Source: Mycolicibacterium litorale (GTDB lineage Bacteria > Actinomycetota > Actinomycetes > Mycobacteriales > Mycobacteriaceae). Taken from it: a stretch of DNA of 64,000 bases. The translations under genes were made by a program, and so were the position numbers. Position 1 is the first letter of the stretch; each line of letters starts with the position of its first letter. Under the pieces are notes generated by a model. That model saw only the letters and a program-made list of their open reading frames with translations, searched no databases and had not been told where the DNA came from. The DNA lies in assembly GCF_010731695.1 (NCBI RefSeq), contig NZ_AP022586.1, positions 4,526,001 to 4,590,000 on the forward strand. Direction: 5' to 3'. Of this stretch, positions 53,264 to 61,760 are shown in pieces.

Positions 53264-54366
53264 GAGATCTCCTGGGTGTTCTGGAGGACGGCCTGCCGCA
53301 GCAGGGTGTGGTCGATGGCGTGGGCGGTGCGTCCGTCGCGCCCGGTGACGGTGGTGGCGCCGACGACGGCGTTGACGATCGCCTCCTCGGTGGCCTCGAT
53401 CGTCAGGTCGAACAGCAGCGTCATCAGCTGCGGCGCCACCATTCGGACGTCGATCTCCGGGCGGTCGGTGGCGGTGTCCTCGTCCCACGCGTACGGCGGG
53501 ATCCCGCGGTTGCCGGTCGAGAACGCCAGCATCAGGTCGCCGCTGTACTGTTCGCCGCTGCCGCCGACCCGGCTGACCGCGAGCGCGGACCGCTGCGCGA
53601 GCCGGGTGCACTGGTGGGGCAGCAGCGGCGCATCCGTCGCGACGATGACGATGATCGAGCCGGAGCCGGGCTCGTATCTCGCCGGCATGTCGGGGAGCGG
53701 GACGGCGTCGCGGCCGATGATCTCGCCGACGGGCACGCCGTTGACGCGGAAGCGTTCGCGGCGGCCGTGGTTGGCCTGGACCAGCACGCCGACGGTGTAG
53801 CGGCCCGCGGCGGTGTCGGCCACCCGCGATGAGGTGCCGATGCCACCTTTGAACTCGTGGCAGATCATGCCCGTTCCGCCGCCGACGCAGCCCTCGGCGA
53901 CCGGGCCGCTGCTCGCGCCGGCCAGGGCGGCGTTGACGTGTTCGGTGCGCACGTGGTGGCCGTTGATGTCGCTGAGCACGCCGTCGTAGGTCTCGCCGAC
54001 CACGGGCAGTGACCAGTAGAGCCCCTCGCCGCGGGCGGCGACCTGCGCGTCGACCAGCGCGTCGCGGACCACGCCGACGCTGTGGGTGTTGGTCAGCCCG
54101 ATCGCCGAGGTCAGCTCGCCGGATTCGCGGATCCATTCGAGGCCGGTCATCTCGCCGCTGCCGTTGAGGCGGTGGGCGCCGGCGAAGACGGGCTCGGTCC
54201 AGATGTCGTCGTGGGGGACGACGACGGTCACGCCGGTGTGCACGGCGGGCGGGCCGGCCTGGGCGAGGGTGGTGTGTCCGACCCGCACGCCGGGCACGTC
54301 GGTGATGGCATTGTGCGGACCGGTGGGGTGGTCACCGATCACGATGCCGAGATCGCGCGTGCGCAT
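53260..54366 (-). CDS. P1 family (DmpA-type) aminopeptidase
   Basis: A 368-residue N-terminal nucleophile-like hydrolase of the peptidase P1 family. The self-cleavage/nucleophile site is in FKGGIGTSSRVAD; GVTVVVPHDDIWTEPVFAGA, SGEMTGLEWIRESGEL and ALAVSRVGGSGEQYSGDLML are family blocks. Such proteins release N-terminal or beta-amino residues. The ATG at 54366 begins MRTRDLGIVIG; an extension to 54456 lacks support. An operon with the permease gene and a divergent TetR suggests substrate-induced expression. Confidence 0.87.
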   Translation of the reverse strand: MRTRDLGIVIGDHPTGPHNAITDVPGVRVGHTTLAQAGPPAVHTGVTVVVPHDDIWTEPVFAGAHRLNGSGEMTGLEWIRESGELTSAIGLTNTHSVGVVRDALVDAQVAARGEGLYWSLPVVGETYDGVLSDINGHHVRTEHVNAALAGASSGPVAEGCVGGGTGMICHEFKGGIGTSSRVADTAAGRYTVGVLVQANHGRRERFRVNGVPVGEIIGRDAVPLPDMPARYEPGSGSIIVIVATDAPLLPHQCTRLAQRSALAVSRVGGSGEQYSGDLMLAFSTGNRGIPPYAWDEDTATDRPEIDVRMVAPQLMTLLFDLTIEATEEAIVNAVVGATTVTGRDGRTAHAIDHTLLRQAVLQNTQEIS

Positions 54367-54384
54367 GGGGCCTCCGAGGCTCTT

Positions 54385-54409
54385 ATTCTTTTCCTGTTTG
54401 GAAAATAAT
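54385..54409. promoter_or_regulatory. AT-rich TetR operator for the peptidase/permease operon
   Basis: ATTCTTTTCC-TGTTT-GGAAAATAAT is a near-perfect inverted repeat (9 of 10 pairs) in strikingly AT-rich DNA 19 bases before the P1 peptidase ATG. It lies in the divergent gap with the TetR gene (54505) and fits the symmetry of a TetR operator. Confidence 0.7.
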
Positions 54410-54504
54410 GGGGCCGGGACCGCGGATGCGCAATAGCTGGACGAATTTGGGGACAATCACCGGGGACCCCGACCGCGCCGACATGAGAGGGGAGTCGCGA
54501 GCCC

Positions 54505-55116
54505 GTGGCACGCCCGAACCGGAAGGCCGAGCGCCGCGAGGAGATCCTCGACGCCGCGATCGCGCTGATCGAACGGCACGATCTCGCGACGTTGCGCATC
54601 GCCGATGTCGCCGCCGAACTCGGGCTGACCGCCAACGCGGTGCGGTACTACTTCAAGGAGATGGACGCGCTGCTGTCGGAGCTGGCGCTGCGGTCGGACA
54701 TCCGGTTCTACGACCGCCGGCTCGCGGTGGTCGAGCGCACCGCGGACGCGGCCGAACAGCTGGCGCTGACCATCGCCGCAGGCCTGCCGACCGGTCCGGA
54801 GGACGCCGAATGGCGTTCGATCTGGCGGGCGGTGCTGGCGGCCGGGTTCGAACTGGACCAGCGCCGCGACGTCGGTGAGATCTACCACCGGCAGGTGGGT
54901 CTGTACGCGCGGATCCTGTCCGCGGGGGAGCGCGACGGGGTGTTCCGGCTCGGCTCGCCGGCGACCGACATCGCGATGACGCTGATGGCGATGGAGGACT
55001 ACCTCGGCTATCGCATCGTCGCGCGCGATCCGCAGATGTGCCGGGAGACCTCGCTGCGGCTGATGCGTCAGTACGCCGAGCTGGCCACCGGCACGACCCT
55101 GCCGGAGACCGTCTGA
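54505..55116 (+). CDS. TetR family transcriptional regulator
   Basis: A 203-residue TetR protein: RREEILDAAIALIERHDLAT, RIADVAAELGLTANAVRYYF and KEMDALLSELAL form the DNA-binding domain. The C-terminal part resembles BetI/PaaX-type dimer domains (RSIWRAVLAAGFELDQRRD). It is divergent from the P1 peptidase/permease operon, which is its likely target, and the palindrome at 54385-54409 its likely site. The inducer is probably a peptide or amine. Start GTG at 54505. Confidence 0.86.
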   Translation: MARPNRKAERREEILDAAIALIERHDLATLRIADVAAELGLTANAVRYYFKEMDALLSELALRSDIRFYDRRLAVVERTADAAEQLALTIAAGLPTGPEDAEWRSIWRAVLAAGFELDQRRDVGEIYHRQVGLYARILSAGERDGVFRLGSPATDIAMTLMAMEDYLGYRIVARDPQMCRETSLRLMRQYAELATGTTLPETV

Positions 55117-55171
55117 ACCTCGTGTGCCGAACCGGTCCTCGCGGGGCCGGTGCGCGCCTACAGTCGACACC

Positions 55172-55426
55172 ATGACGTATCCACTGCGACGTCTGCTCGT
55201 CGCGGCGCTGTCGGTGGCCGCGTTCTCCGCGGCGCCGGTCGCCGTCACGATGGTCGTCTCACCGGCGGTGAGCTCGGCGTGCCTGCCCGGCGAGACCGGC
55301 GTGACCAACGGGTGCGCGCCGTTCTGCCTGCCGGGCCGCGCGCTCGACACCAACACCGGACTGTGTCTGCCGGTGGCGCCACCGCCCCCGCCGCCACCGC
55401 CTGCGCCGATGTCCAGCGGCGTCTGA
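55172..55426 (+). CDS. Small secreted Cys/Pro-rich protein
   Basis: An 84-residue protein with a signal peptide (MTYPLRRLLVAALSVAAFSA, cleavage near SPAVSSA) and a mature part with four cysteines in about 30 residues (SACLPGE, NGCAPFCLPGR, GLCLP), followed by a run of eight prolines. The cysteine spacing suggests two disulfides. No function is recognised. It is followed 48 bases later by the CitE-like gene. Confidence 0.7.
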   Translation: MTYPLRRLLVAALSVAAFSAAPVAVTMVVSPAVSSACLPGETGVTNGCAPFCLPGRALDTNTGLCLPVAPPPPPPPPAPMSSGV

Positions 55427-55474
55427 ACCGCCCCTGGTTCGTCGCGCCCGGATCGCCTGGGCGACCATGAGTGC

Positions 55475-56404
55475 GTGTATGACGAGGTCTCCCACTCCCA
55501 CGGCCCCGAGGCCCACGATCCCGACGAGGCCGGAACGCGGCTCGATCCTGTACTCGCGCGCAGCTGGCTGCTGGTCAACGGCGCGCACGGTGACCGGTTC
55601 GAACCCGCCGCCCGCTCGCGTGCCGACATCGTCGTGCTCGACATCGAAGACGCCGTGGCGCCCAAGGACAAGGTGACCGCCCGCGACAACGTCGTCGGCT
55701 GGCTGCGTGCAGGCAATGCGGACTGGGTGCGGATCAACGGTTTCGGAACGCCGTGGTGGGCCGACGACCTCGACGCGCTCGCCGGGACGTCGGTCGGCGG
55801 GGTGATGCTCGCGATGGCCGAATCCGTCGACCACGTGACAGAGACCGCCAAACGCCTGCCCGGGGTGCCCATCGTCGCGCTGGTCGAGACCGCCCGCGGG
55901 CTGGAACGCATCACCGAGATCGCCGCGGCGAAGGGCACGTTCCGCCTGGCGTTCGGCATCGGGGACTTCCGCCGCGACACCGGCTTCGGCGACAATCCGG
56001 CCACCCTCGCCTACGCGCGGTCGCGGTTCACCATCGCGGCCAAGGCGGCCCATCTGCCCAGCGCGATCGACGGGCCGACGATCGGGTCCAGCGCGCTGCG
56101 GCTGATCGAGGCCACCGCGGTGTCCGCGGAGTTCGGGATGACCGGCAAGATCTGCCTGAGCCCCGACCAGTGTTCGGTGGTCAACGAGGGACTGTCGCCG
56201 TCCCAGGACGAGATCGCGTGGGCCAAGGAGTTCTTCGCCGAGTTCGAGCGTGACGGCGGAGAGATCCGCAACGGGTCGGACCTGCCGCGGATCGCGCGGG
56301 CCACCAAGATCCTCGATCTGGCCCGCGCCTACGGCATCGAGGTCACCGAGTTCGAGGACGAGCCCGTGCACATGCCGGCGCCGTCGGACACCTACCACTA
56401 CTGA
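55475..56404 (+). CDS. HpcH/HpaI-family CoA ester lyase (CitE-like)
   Basis: A 309-residue TIM-barrel enzyme of the citrate lyase beta/malyl-CoA lyase group: RADIVVLDIEDAVAPKDKVT (metal and acid residues), WVRINGFGTPWWADDLDAL, IVALVETARGLERITEIAAA (metal-binding Glu), and RLAFGIGDFRRDTGFGD. It cleaves or condenses short acyl-CoA esters; the substrate is not fixed. It has no citrate lyase alpha or gamma neighbours, as is usual for stand-alone mycobacterial CitE proteins. GTG start at 55475. Confidence 0.85.
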   Translation: MYDEVSHSHGPEAHDPDEAGTRLDPVLARSWLLVNGAHGDRFEPAARSRADIVVLDIEDAVAPKDKVTARDNVVGWLRAGNADWVRINGFGTPWWADDLDALAGTSVGGVMLAMAESVDHVTETAKRLPGVPIVALVETARGLERITEIAAAKGTFRLAFGIGDFRRDTGFGDNPATLAYARSRFTIAAKAAHLPSAIDGPTIGSSALRLIEATAVSAEFGMTGKICLSPDQCSVVNEGLSPSQDEIAWAKEFFAEFERDGGEIRNGSDLPRIARATKILDLARAYGIEVTEFEDEPVHMPAPSDTYHY

Positions 56405-56461
56405 TCTTCGTCATCGCGACAATCGATGTTTGAACCGCAGCATGGGTGGTACAGCCGCGGA

Positions 56462-56932
56462 ATGCTGACTGATCACTTGAAACGCGCACCGGTCCTCGCG
56501 GCCGGGGCCTCTGCACTGGCCATCGCCTTCGCCGTTCCGGCAGGCGCCACCCTCGCGTTCCCGGCGGGCGGACCGCCCGGATGCGTCGACCCGTACGGCA
56601 CGGGCTGCGCCGCCCCACCGCCGCCGCCTCCGGCGCCGGGCGTGTTCGTCCCGCCGCCGCCCGGTGTGGTCGGCCCCGGAGGCGCCGCAGGCGCGATCCC
56701 CGGTGGCCCGGGTGGGGTGGCCGGTCCGCAGGGTGCCGCGGGTGCGATCCCGGGTGGCCCGGGTGGGGTGGCCGGTCCGCAGGGTGCCGCGGGTGCGATC
56801 CCGGGTGGCCCGGGCGGTGCGGCCGGACCTCAGGGCGCGACGGGTGCGATCCCCGGCGGACCGTCGGGTACGGCCGGTCCGGGCGGCGCCACCGGGTGCA
56901 TCCCGGGCGTCGGCTGCGCCACCACGCCGTAG
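56462..56932 (+). CDS. Secreted collagen-like Gly/Pro-rich protein
   Basis: A 156-residue exported protein. The signal peptide is MLTDHLKRAPVLAAGASALA, with cleavage near PAGATLA. The mature protein has a Pro-rich segment (APPPPPPAPG) and then four 17-residue repeats of the form GAAGAIPGGPGGVAGPQ, ending with GATGCIPGVGCATTP. Paired cysteines flank the repeats (PGCVDPYGTGCAA and TGCIPGVGC). Repeats rich in Gly and Pro give a flexible or collagen-like rod at the surface. Function unknown. Confidence 0.78.
   Translation: MLTDHLKRAPVLAAGASALAIAFAVPAGATLAFPAGGPPGCVDPYGTGCAAPPPPPPAPGVFVPPPPGVVGPGGAAGAIPGGPGGVAGPQGAAGAIPGGPGGVAGPQGAAGAIPGGPGGAAGPQGATGAIPGGPSGTAGPGGATGCIPGVGCATTP
56681..56884 (+). 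repeat. 51-base tandem repeat in secreted protein gene
   Basis: Four consecutive 51-base units (56681, 56732, 56783, 56834) encode 17 residues each. The second and third units are nearly identical over most of their length, so copy number may vary between strains. The last unit is the most diverged. Confidence 0.85.
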
Positions 56933-56935
56933 TCC

Positions 56936-58396
56936 TCAGGTACCGCAGAACGTGCGGTACTTGCCGAACTCCTCAGGTGCGGGTTCGGCATAGCGCTCGA
57001 GACCGGGCCGTTCGTCGAACGGCCCGGTCACCGCGGTGAGCAGCTGTTCGAACGGTGCCAGATCGCCGCCGGCGGCCGCGGTCAGCGCCTCCTCGACGAG
57101 GTGGTTGCGCGGTATGTAGACCGGGTTGACCCGGTCCATCGCCTCGCCGTCGGGGCCGAGCGCGCGCCACCGGTTGAGCCACGCGTCGAACCCGGCGAGG
57201 TCGACGAACAGTCCGCGCGCGGGTTCGGCGTCGCCGCGGGCGGCGCGTCCGAGCGCCCGGAAGAACGACGTGTAGTCGATGTGATTCTGCTGCAGCAAGT
57301 CCTGCAGTTCCTCGAGGAGCGGTGCGACCGCGCTCTCTTCGGCGCCCGACAGGCCCAGCTTGGCCTGCATCCCCGCGGTCAGATCGGCGACGTACTGCCG
57401 GCCGAACGCGCCGAGCGCGGCCTCCGCGAGGCTGACCGCCTGGTCGAGATCGTCGGCGAACAGCGGGAGCAACGCCTCGGCGAAGCGCGCCAGGTTCCAC
57501 GCGGCCATCGACGGCTGATTGCCGTAGGCGTAGCGGCCCCACATGTCGATGGAACTGAACACCGTCTCGGGGTCGTAGACGTCCATGAACGCGCAGGGCC
57601 CGTAGTCGATGGTCTCCCCGGAGATCGTCATGTTGTCGGTGTTCATCACGCCGTGGATGAAGCCGACCTGCATCCAGCGCGCGATCAGCCGCGCCTGGGC
57701 CGACGCCACCGCCTCGAACAACGCCAGATACGGGTTCTCCGCGTCGGCGGCCTGCGGGTGATGACGGGCGATGGCGTGGTCGGCGAGTCGGGTCAGCAGA
57801 TCCCGGTTCCCGGTCGCCGCCGCGTACTGGAAACTGCCGACGCGAAGGTGGCTGCTGGCCACGCGGGCCAGCACGGCGCCGTCGAGCGGGGTTTCGCGGT
57901 ACACGGGGCGTCCGGTCGCGACCACCGCGAGCGCGCGGGTGGTCGGGATCCCCAGCGCGTGCATGGCCTCGCTGACGATGTACTCGCGCAGCATCGGGCC
58001 GACGGCGGCCAGCCCGTCTCCGGCGCGAGCGAACGGTGTGTGCCCGGAACCCTTCAGGTGCAGATCGCGCAGCCGGCCCTCGGTGTCGACCAACTCGCCC
58101 ATCAGCAGAGCCCGGCCGTCACCCAGTCGCGGCGCGAAGCCGCCGAACTGGTGACCGGAATAGGCCTGCGCCACCGGAGTGGCGCCGCTGGGGACCGAGT
58201 TGCCGACCAGCAGACGCACCCCGTCAGGGGTGCGCAGCCAGTCGGCGTCGACACCGAGGTCCGCCGCCAACTGCTCGTTGAGCACGAGCAGCCGCGGGTC
58301 GGGAGCCTCCTCGGCCCGCCAGCGGACCGCCATCTCCGGCAGATCCCGCGCGAAGCGGTCGTCCAGGCTGAGGTTCGTCACGGGTGCAGCACTCAC
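56936..58396 (-). CDS. selO: Protein adenylyltransferase SelO (cysteine form)
   Basis: A 486-residue pseudokinase-fold enzyme of the SelO/YdiU family that transfers AMP to proteins in redox regulation. Visible blocks are [37 protein letters not shown], the ATP/metal site [20 protein letters not shown] and [14 protein letters not shown]. The protein ends TFCGT, with a conserved C-terminal Cys that is selenocysteine in some eukaryotic SelO; here it is TGC, so this is not a selenoprotein. GTG start at 58396. It lies next to Mn-catalase. Confidence 0.9.
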   Translation of the reverse strand: MSAAPVTNLSLDDRFARDLPEMAVRWRAEEAPDPRLLVLNEQLAADLGVDADWLRTPDGVRLLVGNSVPSGATPVAQAYSGHQFGGFAPRLGDGRALLMGELVDTEGRLRDLHLKGSGHTPFARAGDGLAAVGPMLREYIVSEAMHALGIPTTRALAVVATGRPVYRETPLDGAVLARVASSHLRVGSFQYAAATGNRDLLTRLADHAIARHHPQAADAENPYLALFEAVASAQARLIARWMQVGFIHGVMNTDNMTISGETIDYGPCAFMDVYDPETVFSSIDMWGRYAYGNQPSMAAWNLARFAEALLPLFADDLDQAVSLAEAALGAFGRQYVADLTAGMQAKLGLSGAEESAVAPLLEELQDLLQQNHIDYTSFFRALGRAARGDAEPARGLFVDLAGFDAWLNRWRALGPDGEAMDRVNPVYIPRNHLVEEALTAAAGGDLAPFEQLLTAVTGPFDERPGLERYAEPAPEEFGKYRTFCGT

Positions 58397-58421
58397 CTCA
58401 TCCAGACTACGGAGCGACGGT

Positions 58422-59333
58422 TTACGTCTTGTCGGGGTCGATGGCGTCCTTGAGCTTGCCCATCACGCCCTTCTCGGTGCCGAGCGACGGTGTCCGCGGC
58501 TCGCCCATCGAACCGTCGTAGGTCACGTACAGCTTCGGGTCCGGCGGCGGTCCCGACTGCCGGTCGCCGAGCGGCTGCGGATCGGCGAGGAACTTCCCGG
58601 TGTGGCGACCGTCGGGCAGCGGCCCGTTCGCCCAGCGGCCCTTGTCGGAGTCGGCGCCGTCGGACAGATGCCACAGCGTGCTGGCATGCTCCTCGTACTC
58701 CTCGTCGAACAGATCGTTCGGTGCCACGACGCCCTCCAGCCCGTCGGCCTGCAGTTCCTCGATCGCCGCCAGCCACATGTTCTGGTGGTAGGTGTCGCGC
58801 GCGAGGTTGAACTTGAGCATCGCCTTGACGCCCGGGTCATCGGTCATGTGCCACAACCGGGCGGTCTGCACCCGGCCCTGCGCCTCGGCGTTGACGTTGG
58901 AATAGAAGTCGGCCAACAGGTTTCCCGACGCGGTCGCATAGCGGCCGCTCCACGGCACGCCCTGGCTGTCCGACAGCGTCGGTGCGCCACCGGAGATGAT
59001 GGCCTGCTGCGGGTCCATCCCGCCCATCACGGCCGCGACGACCGGGTCACCGAGGGCGTTCTGGGTGGCGTCGGTGGCCGGCGCGCTCTCCAGCAGGCGG
59101 GCGATCATCGTCGCGATCATCTCGACATGGCCGATCTCCTCGGTCGCGATGTCCATGATCAGGTCTTTGTACTTGCCCTTCATGCGGCAGTTCCAGCCCT
59201 GCATGAGGTACTGCATGGTGACGGTCATCTCGCCGTACGCACCGCCCAGCAGCTCCTGCAGCTTGCGCGCGTAGACCGGATCCGGCTTTTCGGGCTTGAC
59301 ATCGAATTGCATGTAATCGGTATGACGGAACAT
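58422..59333 (-). CDS. Manganese catalase
   Basis: A 303-residue ferritin-fold di-manganese catalase that breaks down hydrogen peroxide. Metal-site residues are in [17 protein letters not shown] (Glu), [18 protein letters not shown] (Glu and His) and [16 protein letters not shown]. The surface loop [20 protein letters not shown] is typical. The ATG at 59333 follows GGAGAG. Length fits the family (270-310). It is divergent from the hemerythrin gene and upstream of selO on the same strand. Confidence 0.92.
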   Translation of the reverse strand: MFRHTDYMQFDVKPEKPDPVYARKLQELLGGAYGEMTVTMQYLMQGWNCRMKGKYKDLIMDIATEEIGHVEMIATMIARLLESAPATDATQNALGDPVVAAVMGGMDPQQAIISGGAPTLSDSQGVPWSGRYATASGNLLADFYSNVNAEAQGRVQTARLWHMTDDPGVKAMLKFNLARDTYHQNMWLAAIEELQADGLEGVVAPNDLFDEEYEEHASTLWHLSDGADSDKGRWANGPLPDGRHTGKFLADPQPLGDRQSGPPPDPKLYVTYDGSMGEPRTPSLGTEKGVMGKLKDAIDPDKT

Positions 59334-59526
59334 CAGCTCTCCACGATTCAAGTGTTTAGGGTCGCGCCTGCGACCACCCCGACCGCCGCACGTTCTCTGT
59401 ACGGCAGGAGTGGCGGTACCCGAGGCATGTGGGCGCAAACGCCCTGGAGCGGTCTCATTTCGTGTGCGCATCCACGTTTGGAGTCGGGCGGGCGGGGCAC
59501 GTGACCGCTCACGGAGAGGAGTACCC

Positions 59527-60255
59527 ATGACGTCATCCCTTGCCGACCAGAACCTCGCGCAGCTCGGCGGCCCCTTCAGCGTCCTCACACGCCAGAAACG
59601 TGACCACATCGAACTCGACCGGTTGCTGCACCGGATCGATGCGAGTACGGGTGCCGAACGGCAGGACTATCTCACCGAACTGTGCCGGTTGGTGTTCCCA
59701 CACGCGTTCGCCGAGGAATCAGTGCTCTGGCCGGCCATCCGGAAAATGGTGCCGGGCGGAGAACCGCTGACCCTGGAGATCGAACGCGAACACCAGGAGA
59801 TCAACGAGCTGTTCACCGAGTTCGAGAAGGTACCCGAGAGCGATCCCCGGCACCAGCAACTGTGGGAGCGCATCAAAACGCTTCTGCGCGAGGATGTTCG
59901 GGACGAAGAGGACCGACTGCTTCCGATGCTCCAGGATGCCGCCGACCATCGCACGCTGATCCAGTTGGGCTGGGCCTGGGAGGCGGTGCGGCGGATCGCG
60001 CCGACCCGTCCTCATCCCGTCGTGGCCCGGCGCCCACCGGGCAATGTCGCCGCGGCGGCCCCGCTGACCGTCCTCGACCGCGCACGCGACCACCTCGACC
60101 GCGGCGCGCGCCGTTCGTCCGGTAGGCAGCGCGACGTGCTCACCTCGGTGAGTTCAGGGCTCGCGCGGGTCGCCGGCGTGGTCGAACATGTACCGCCGTT
60201 CACGCGCGGTGAGGATCCGAGCACCAACACCCCGCGCACACCCGACAAGCGGTGA
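59527..60255 (+). CDS. Hemerythrin-domain protein
   Basis: A 242-residue protein with a hemerythrin four-helix bundle in the first 150 residues: iron ligands are in QKRDHIELDRLLHR, PHAFAEESVLWPAI, EREHQEINELFTEF and DVRDEEDRLLPML. The C-terminal 90 residues are basic and Ser/Arg-rich with no domain I know. Such proteins bind oxygen or peroxide/NO in stress. The ATG at 59527 follows GGAGAGGAG. It is divergent from the Mn-catalase gene, across 193 bases with no other gene. Confidence 0.87.
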   Translation: MTSSLADQNLAQLGGPFSVLTRQKRDHIELDRLLHRIDASTGAERQDYLTELCRLVFPHAFAEESVLWPAIRKMVPGGEPLTLEIEREHQEINELFTEFEKVPESDPRHQQLWERIKTLLREDVRDEEDRLLPMLQDAADHRTLIQLGWAWEAVRRIAPTRPHPVVARRPPGNVAAAAPLTVLDRARDHLDRGARRSSGRQRDVLTSVSSGLARVAGVVEHVPPFTRGEDPSTNTPRTPDKR

Positions 60256-60266
60256 TCGACGAAAAA

Positions 60267-60304
60267 CCGGGCGGTGGTTGACCTTTCGATCAGCCACCGC
60301 CCGG
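60267..60304. terminator. Bidirectional hairpin terminator
   Basis: CCGGGCGGTGG (60267-60277) and CCACCGCCCGG (60294-60304) form a perfect 11-base-pair stem. It lies between the hemerythrin gene (plus) and a small ORF on the minus strand, and can serve both. Confidence 0.75.
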
Positions 60305-60317
60305 ATCGCCGGCTGCG

Positions 60318-60449
60318 CTAGCTCGCGTCGCCCTGATCCTCGGCGTCGCGAACGCCTTCCGGCGGCGGCGTGGAGTATCCGGGACTCGCGCTCGGCACTC
60401 CGGTCTCGGCCTGCTGGTCGTCGTCAGGCGTCGGTTCCGGTGAGCTCAT
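60318..60449 (-). CDS. Small acidic protein (43 residues)
   Basis: A 43-residue acidic, Pro/Ser-rich peptide, MSSPEPTPDDDQQAETGVPS to QGDAS. It is supported by an ATG preceded by GGAGGATTG, the strongest Shine-Dalgarno in the area, and by a hairpin terminator 13 bases past its stop. It has no hydrophobic stretch and is probably unfolded. It is unlike any family I recognise; small acidic proteins of this kind occur in mycobacteria. It might be a stress-induced protein given its neighbours. Confidence 0.5.
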   Translation of the reverse strand: MSSPEPTPDDDQQAETGVPSASPGYSTPPPEGVRDAEDQGDAS

Positions 60450-60547
60450 CAATCCTCCTGAAACGGTTCGGGTAGACCACAGAACTACCCGGCACGCCGA
60501 ATCGGAAACCGGCTTGAGCCGGCCGCCGGGTGGGAACCCTGGCCGGG

Positions 60548-61723
60548 ATGTCTTCTCAACTGCGCCATGAACGCGTCCTCATCGTGGGCGCGGGCCCCTG
60601 CGGATTGGCGATCGCCCGCCAACTCCGCCACGAACAGAACGTCGACGCGCTGGTCCTCGACCGCGCGGCCGCGCCGGCGTCGGCCTGGCGTGACCGCTAC
60701 GACGGTTTCCGTCTCAACACCTGTGGCTACTGGTCGCACCTGCCGGGACAACCCATCCCCCGGCGTTACGGCCGCTGGCCCCGGCGGGACGACATGGTCG
60801 ACTACTTCGACAGTTACGTTCGGCGCCAACGGCTCCGGCTGGCTCTCGGGGTCACGGTGACCCGCATCGACCGCGACGACGACCGGTGGCACCTCACCAC
60901 CGACGCAGAGTCGTACACCGCCGACGCCGTGGTGATCGCGACCGGGAACTATCACACCCCGGCGCTGCCGGCCTGGCCGGGAATGGAGGGCTTCACGGGC
61001 GAACTGCTGCACTCGGCCGACTACCGCAATCCCTGGCCGTTCGCCGGGCGCGACGTGCTGGTGGTCGGGGTGGGCAACTCCGCCACCGACATCGCGCTGC
61101 AACTCAGCGACGGGGTGGCCGCCCGGGTGCGACTGGCCGTGCGCAACCCGCCACACCTGGTGCCCCGGTCAGCCGCCGGAATACCGGTCGACGCGTTCAG
61201 CGCGGCGCTCCAGCGACTGCCGGTCCCGGTACTCGATCACGCGGCCGCGGTGGTGAGCAGGCTGTGGTTCGGCGACCTGAGCCCGGCGGGCCTGCCGGCG
61301 CCGCGAAAAGGTATCTACCGTGCGCTGCTCGACGACGGCAGCATCCCCACCCTCGGTGACGAACTGGTGCCGCGGATCAAGGCGGGGCGGATCGAGGTGG
61401 TCGGGGCAGTCGAATCATTCGAGGCGGCCGACGTCGTGCTCGCCGACGGCGGGAGGATCCGGCCGGACGTGGTCATCGGTGCGACGGGATACCGGCACGG
61501 CCTCGAACCACTCGTCGGGCATCTGGGTGTACTCGACGAGGACGGCGCGCCACTGGTCAACGGCCTGCCCGGCGCCGCACCGGGGCTGTGGTTCGCCGGT
61601 TACGACGAGCCGCTGATCGGTCCGTTGCAGTCGTTCCGGTTGCAGGCGGGCCCGCTCGCCGCGGAGGTCGCCCGCGCCGTGCGCCCGCTTGACGCCGAAC
61701 GTGAGCTTGTGGCTGACGAATAG
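60548..61723 (+). CDS. FAD/NAD(P)-dependent monooxygenase-like protein
   Basis: A 391-residue flavoprotein of the flavin-containing monooxygenase type. The FAD motif is VLIVGAGPCGLAIARQLRHE, followed by WRDRYDGFRLNTCGYWSHLP, a structural segment of FMO/YUC-like proteins, the NADPH motif DVLVVGVGNSATDIALQLSD and DVVIGATGYRHGLEPL. It probably oxidises a soft nucleophile or ketone; substrate unknown. The ATG at 60548 follows a GC-rich leader. Its last codons overlap an inverted repeat. Confidence 0.83.
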   Translation: MSSQLRHERVLIVGAGPCGLAIARQLRHEQNVDALVLDRAAAPASAWRDRYDGFRLNTCGYWSHLPGQPIPRRYGRWPRRDDMVDYFDSYVRRQRLRLALGVTVTRIDRDDDRWHLTTDAESYTADAVVIATGNYHTPALPAWPGMEGFTGELLHSADYRNPWPFAGRDVLVVGVGNSATDIALQLSDGVAARVRLAVRNPPHLVPRSAAGIPVDAFSAALQRLPVPVLDHAAAVVSRLWFGDLSPAGLPAPRKGIYRALLDDGSIPTLGDELVPRIKAGRIEVVGAVESFEAADVVLADGGRIRPDVVIGATGYRHGLEPLVGHLGVLDEDGAPLVNGLPGAAPGLWFAGYDEPLIGPLQSFRLQAGPLAAEVARAVRPLDAERELVADE

Positions 61724-61755
61724 GCCGAATCTCGCACACAGCCTCACGTTCGGCG
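61693..61755. repeat. Inverted repeat at convergent gene ends
   Basis: CGCCGAACGTGAG (61693-61705) pairs exactly with CTCACGTTCGGCG (61743-61755), with further partial pairing inside. It spans the end of the flavin monooxygenase-like gene and the gap before the stop of the convergent FAD-dehydrogenase gene. It can act as terminator for both. Confidence 0.72.
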
Positions 61756-61760
61756 CGTCG

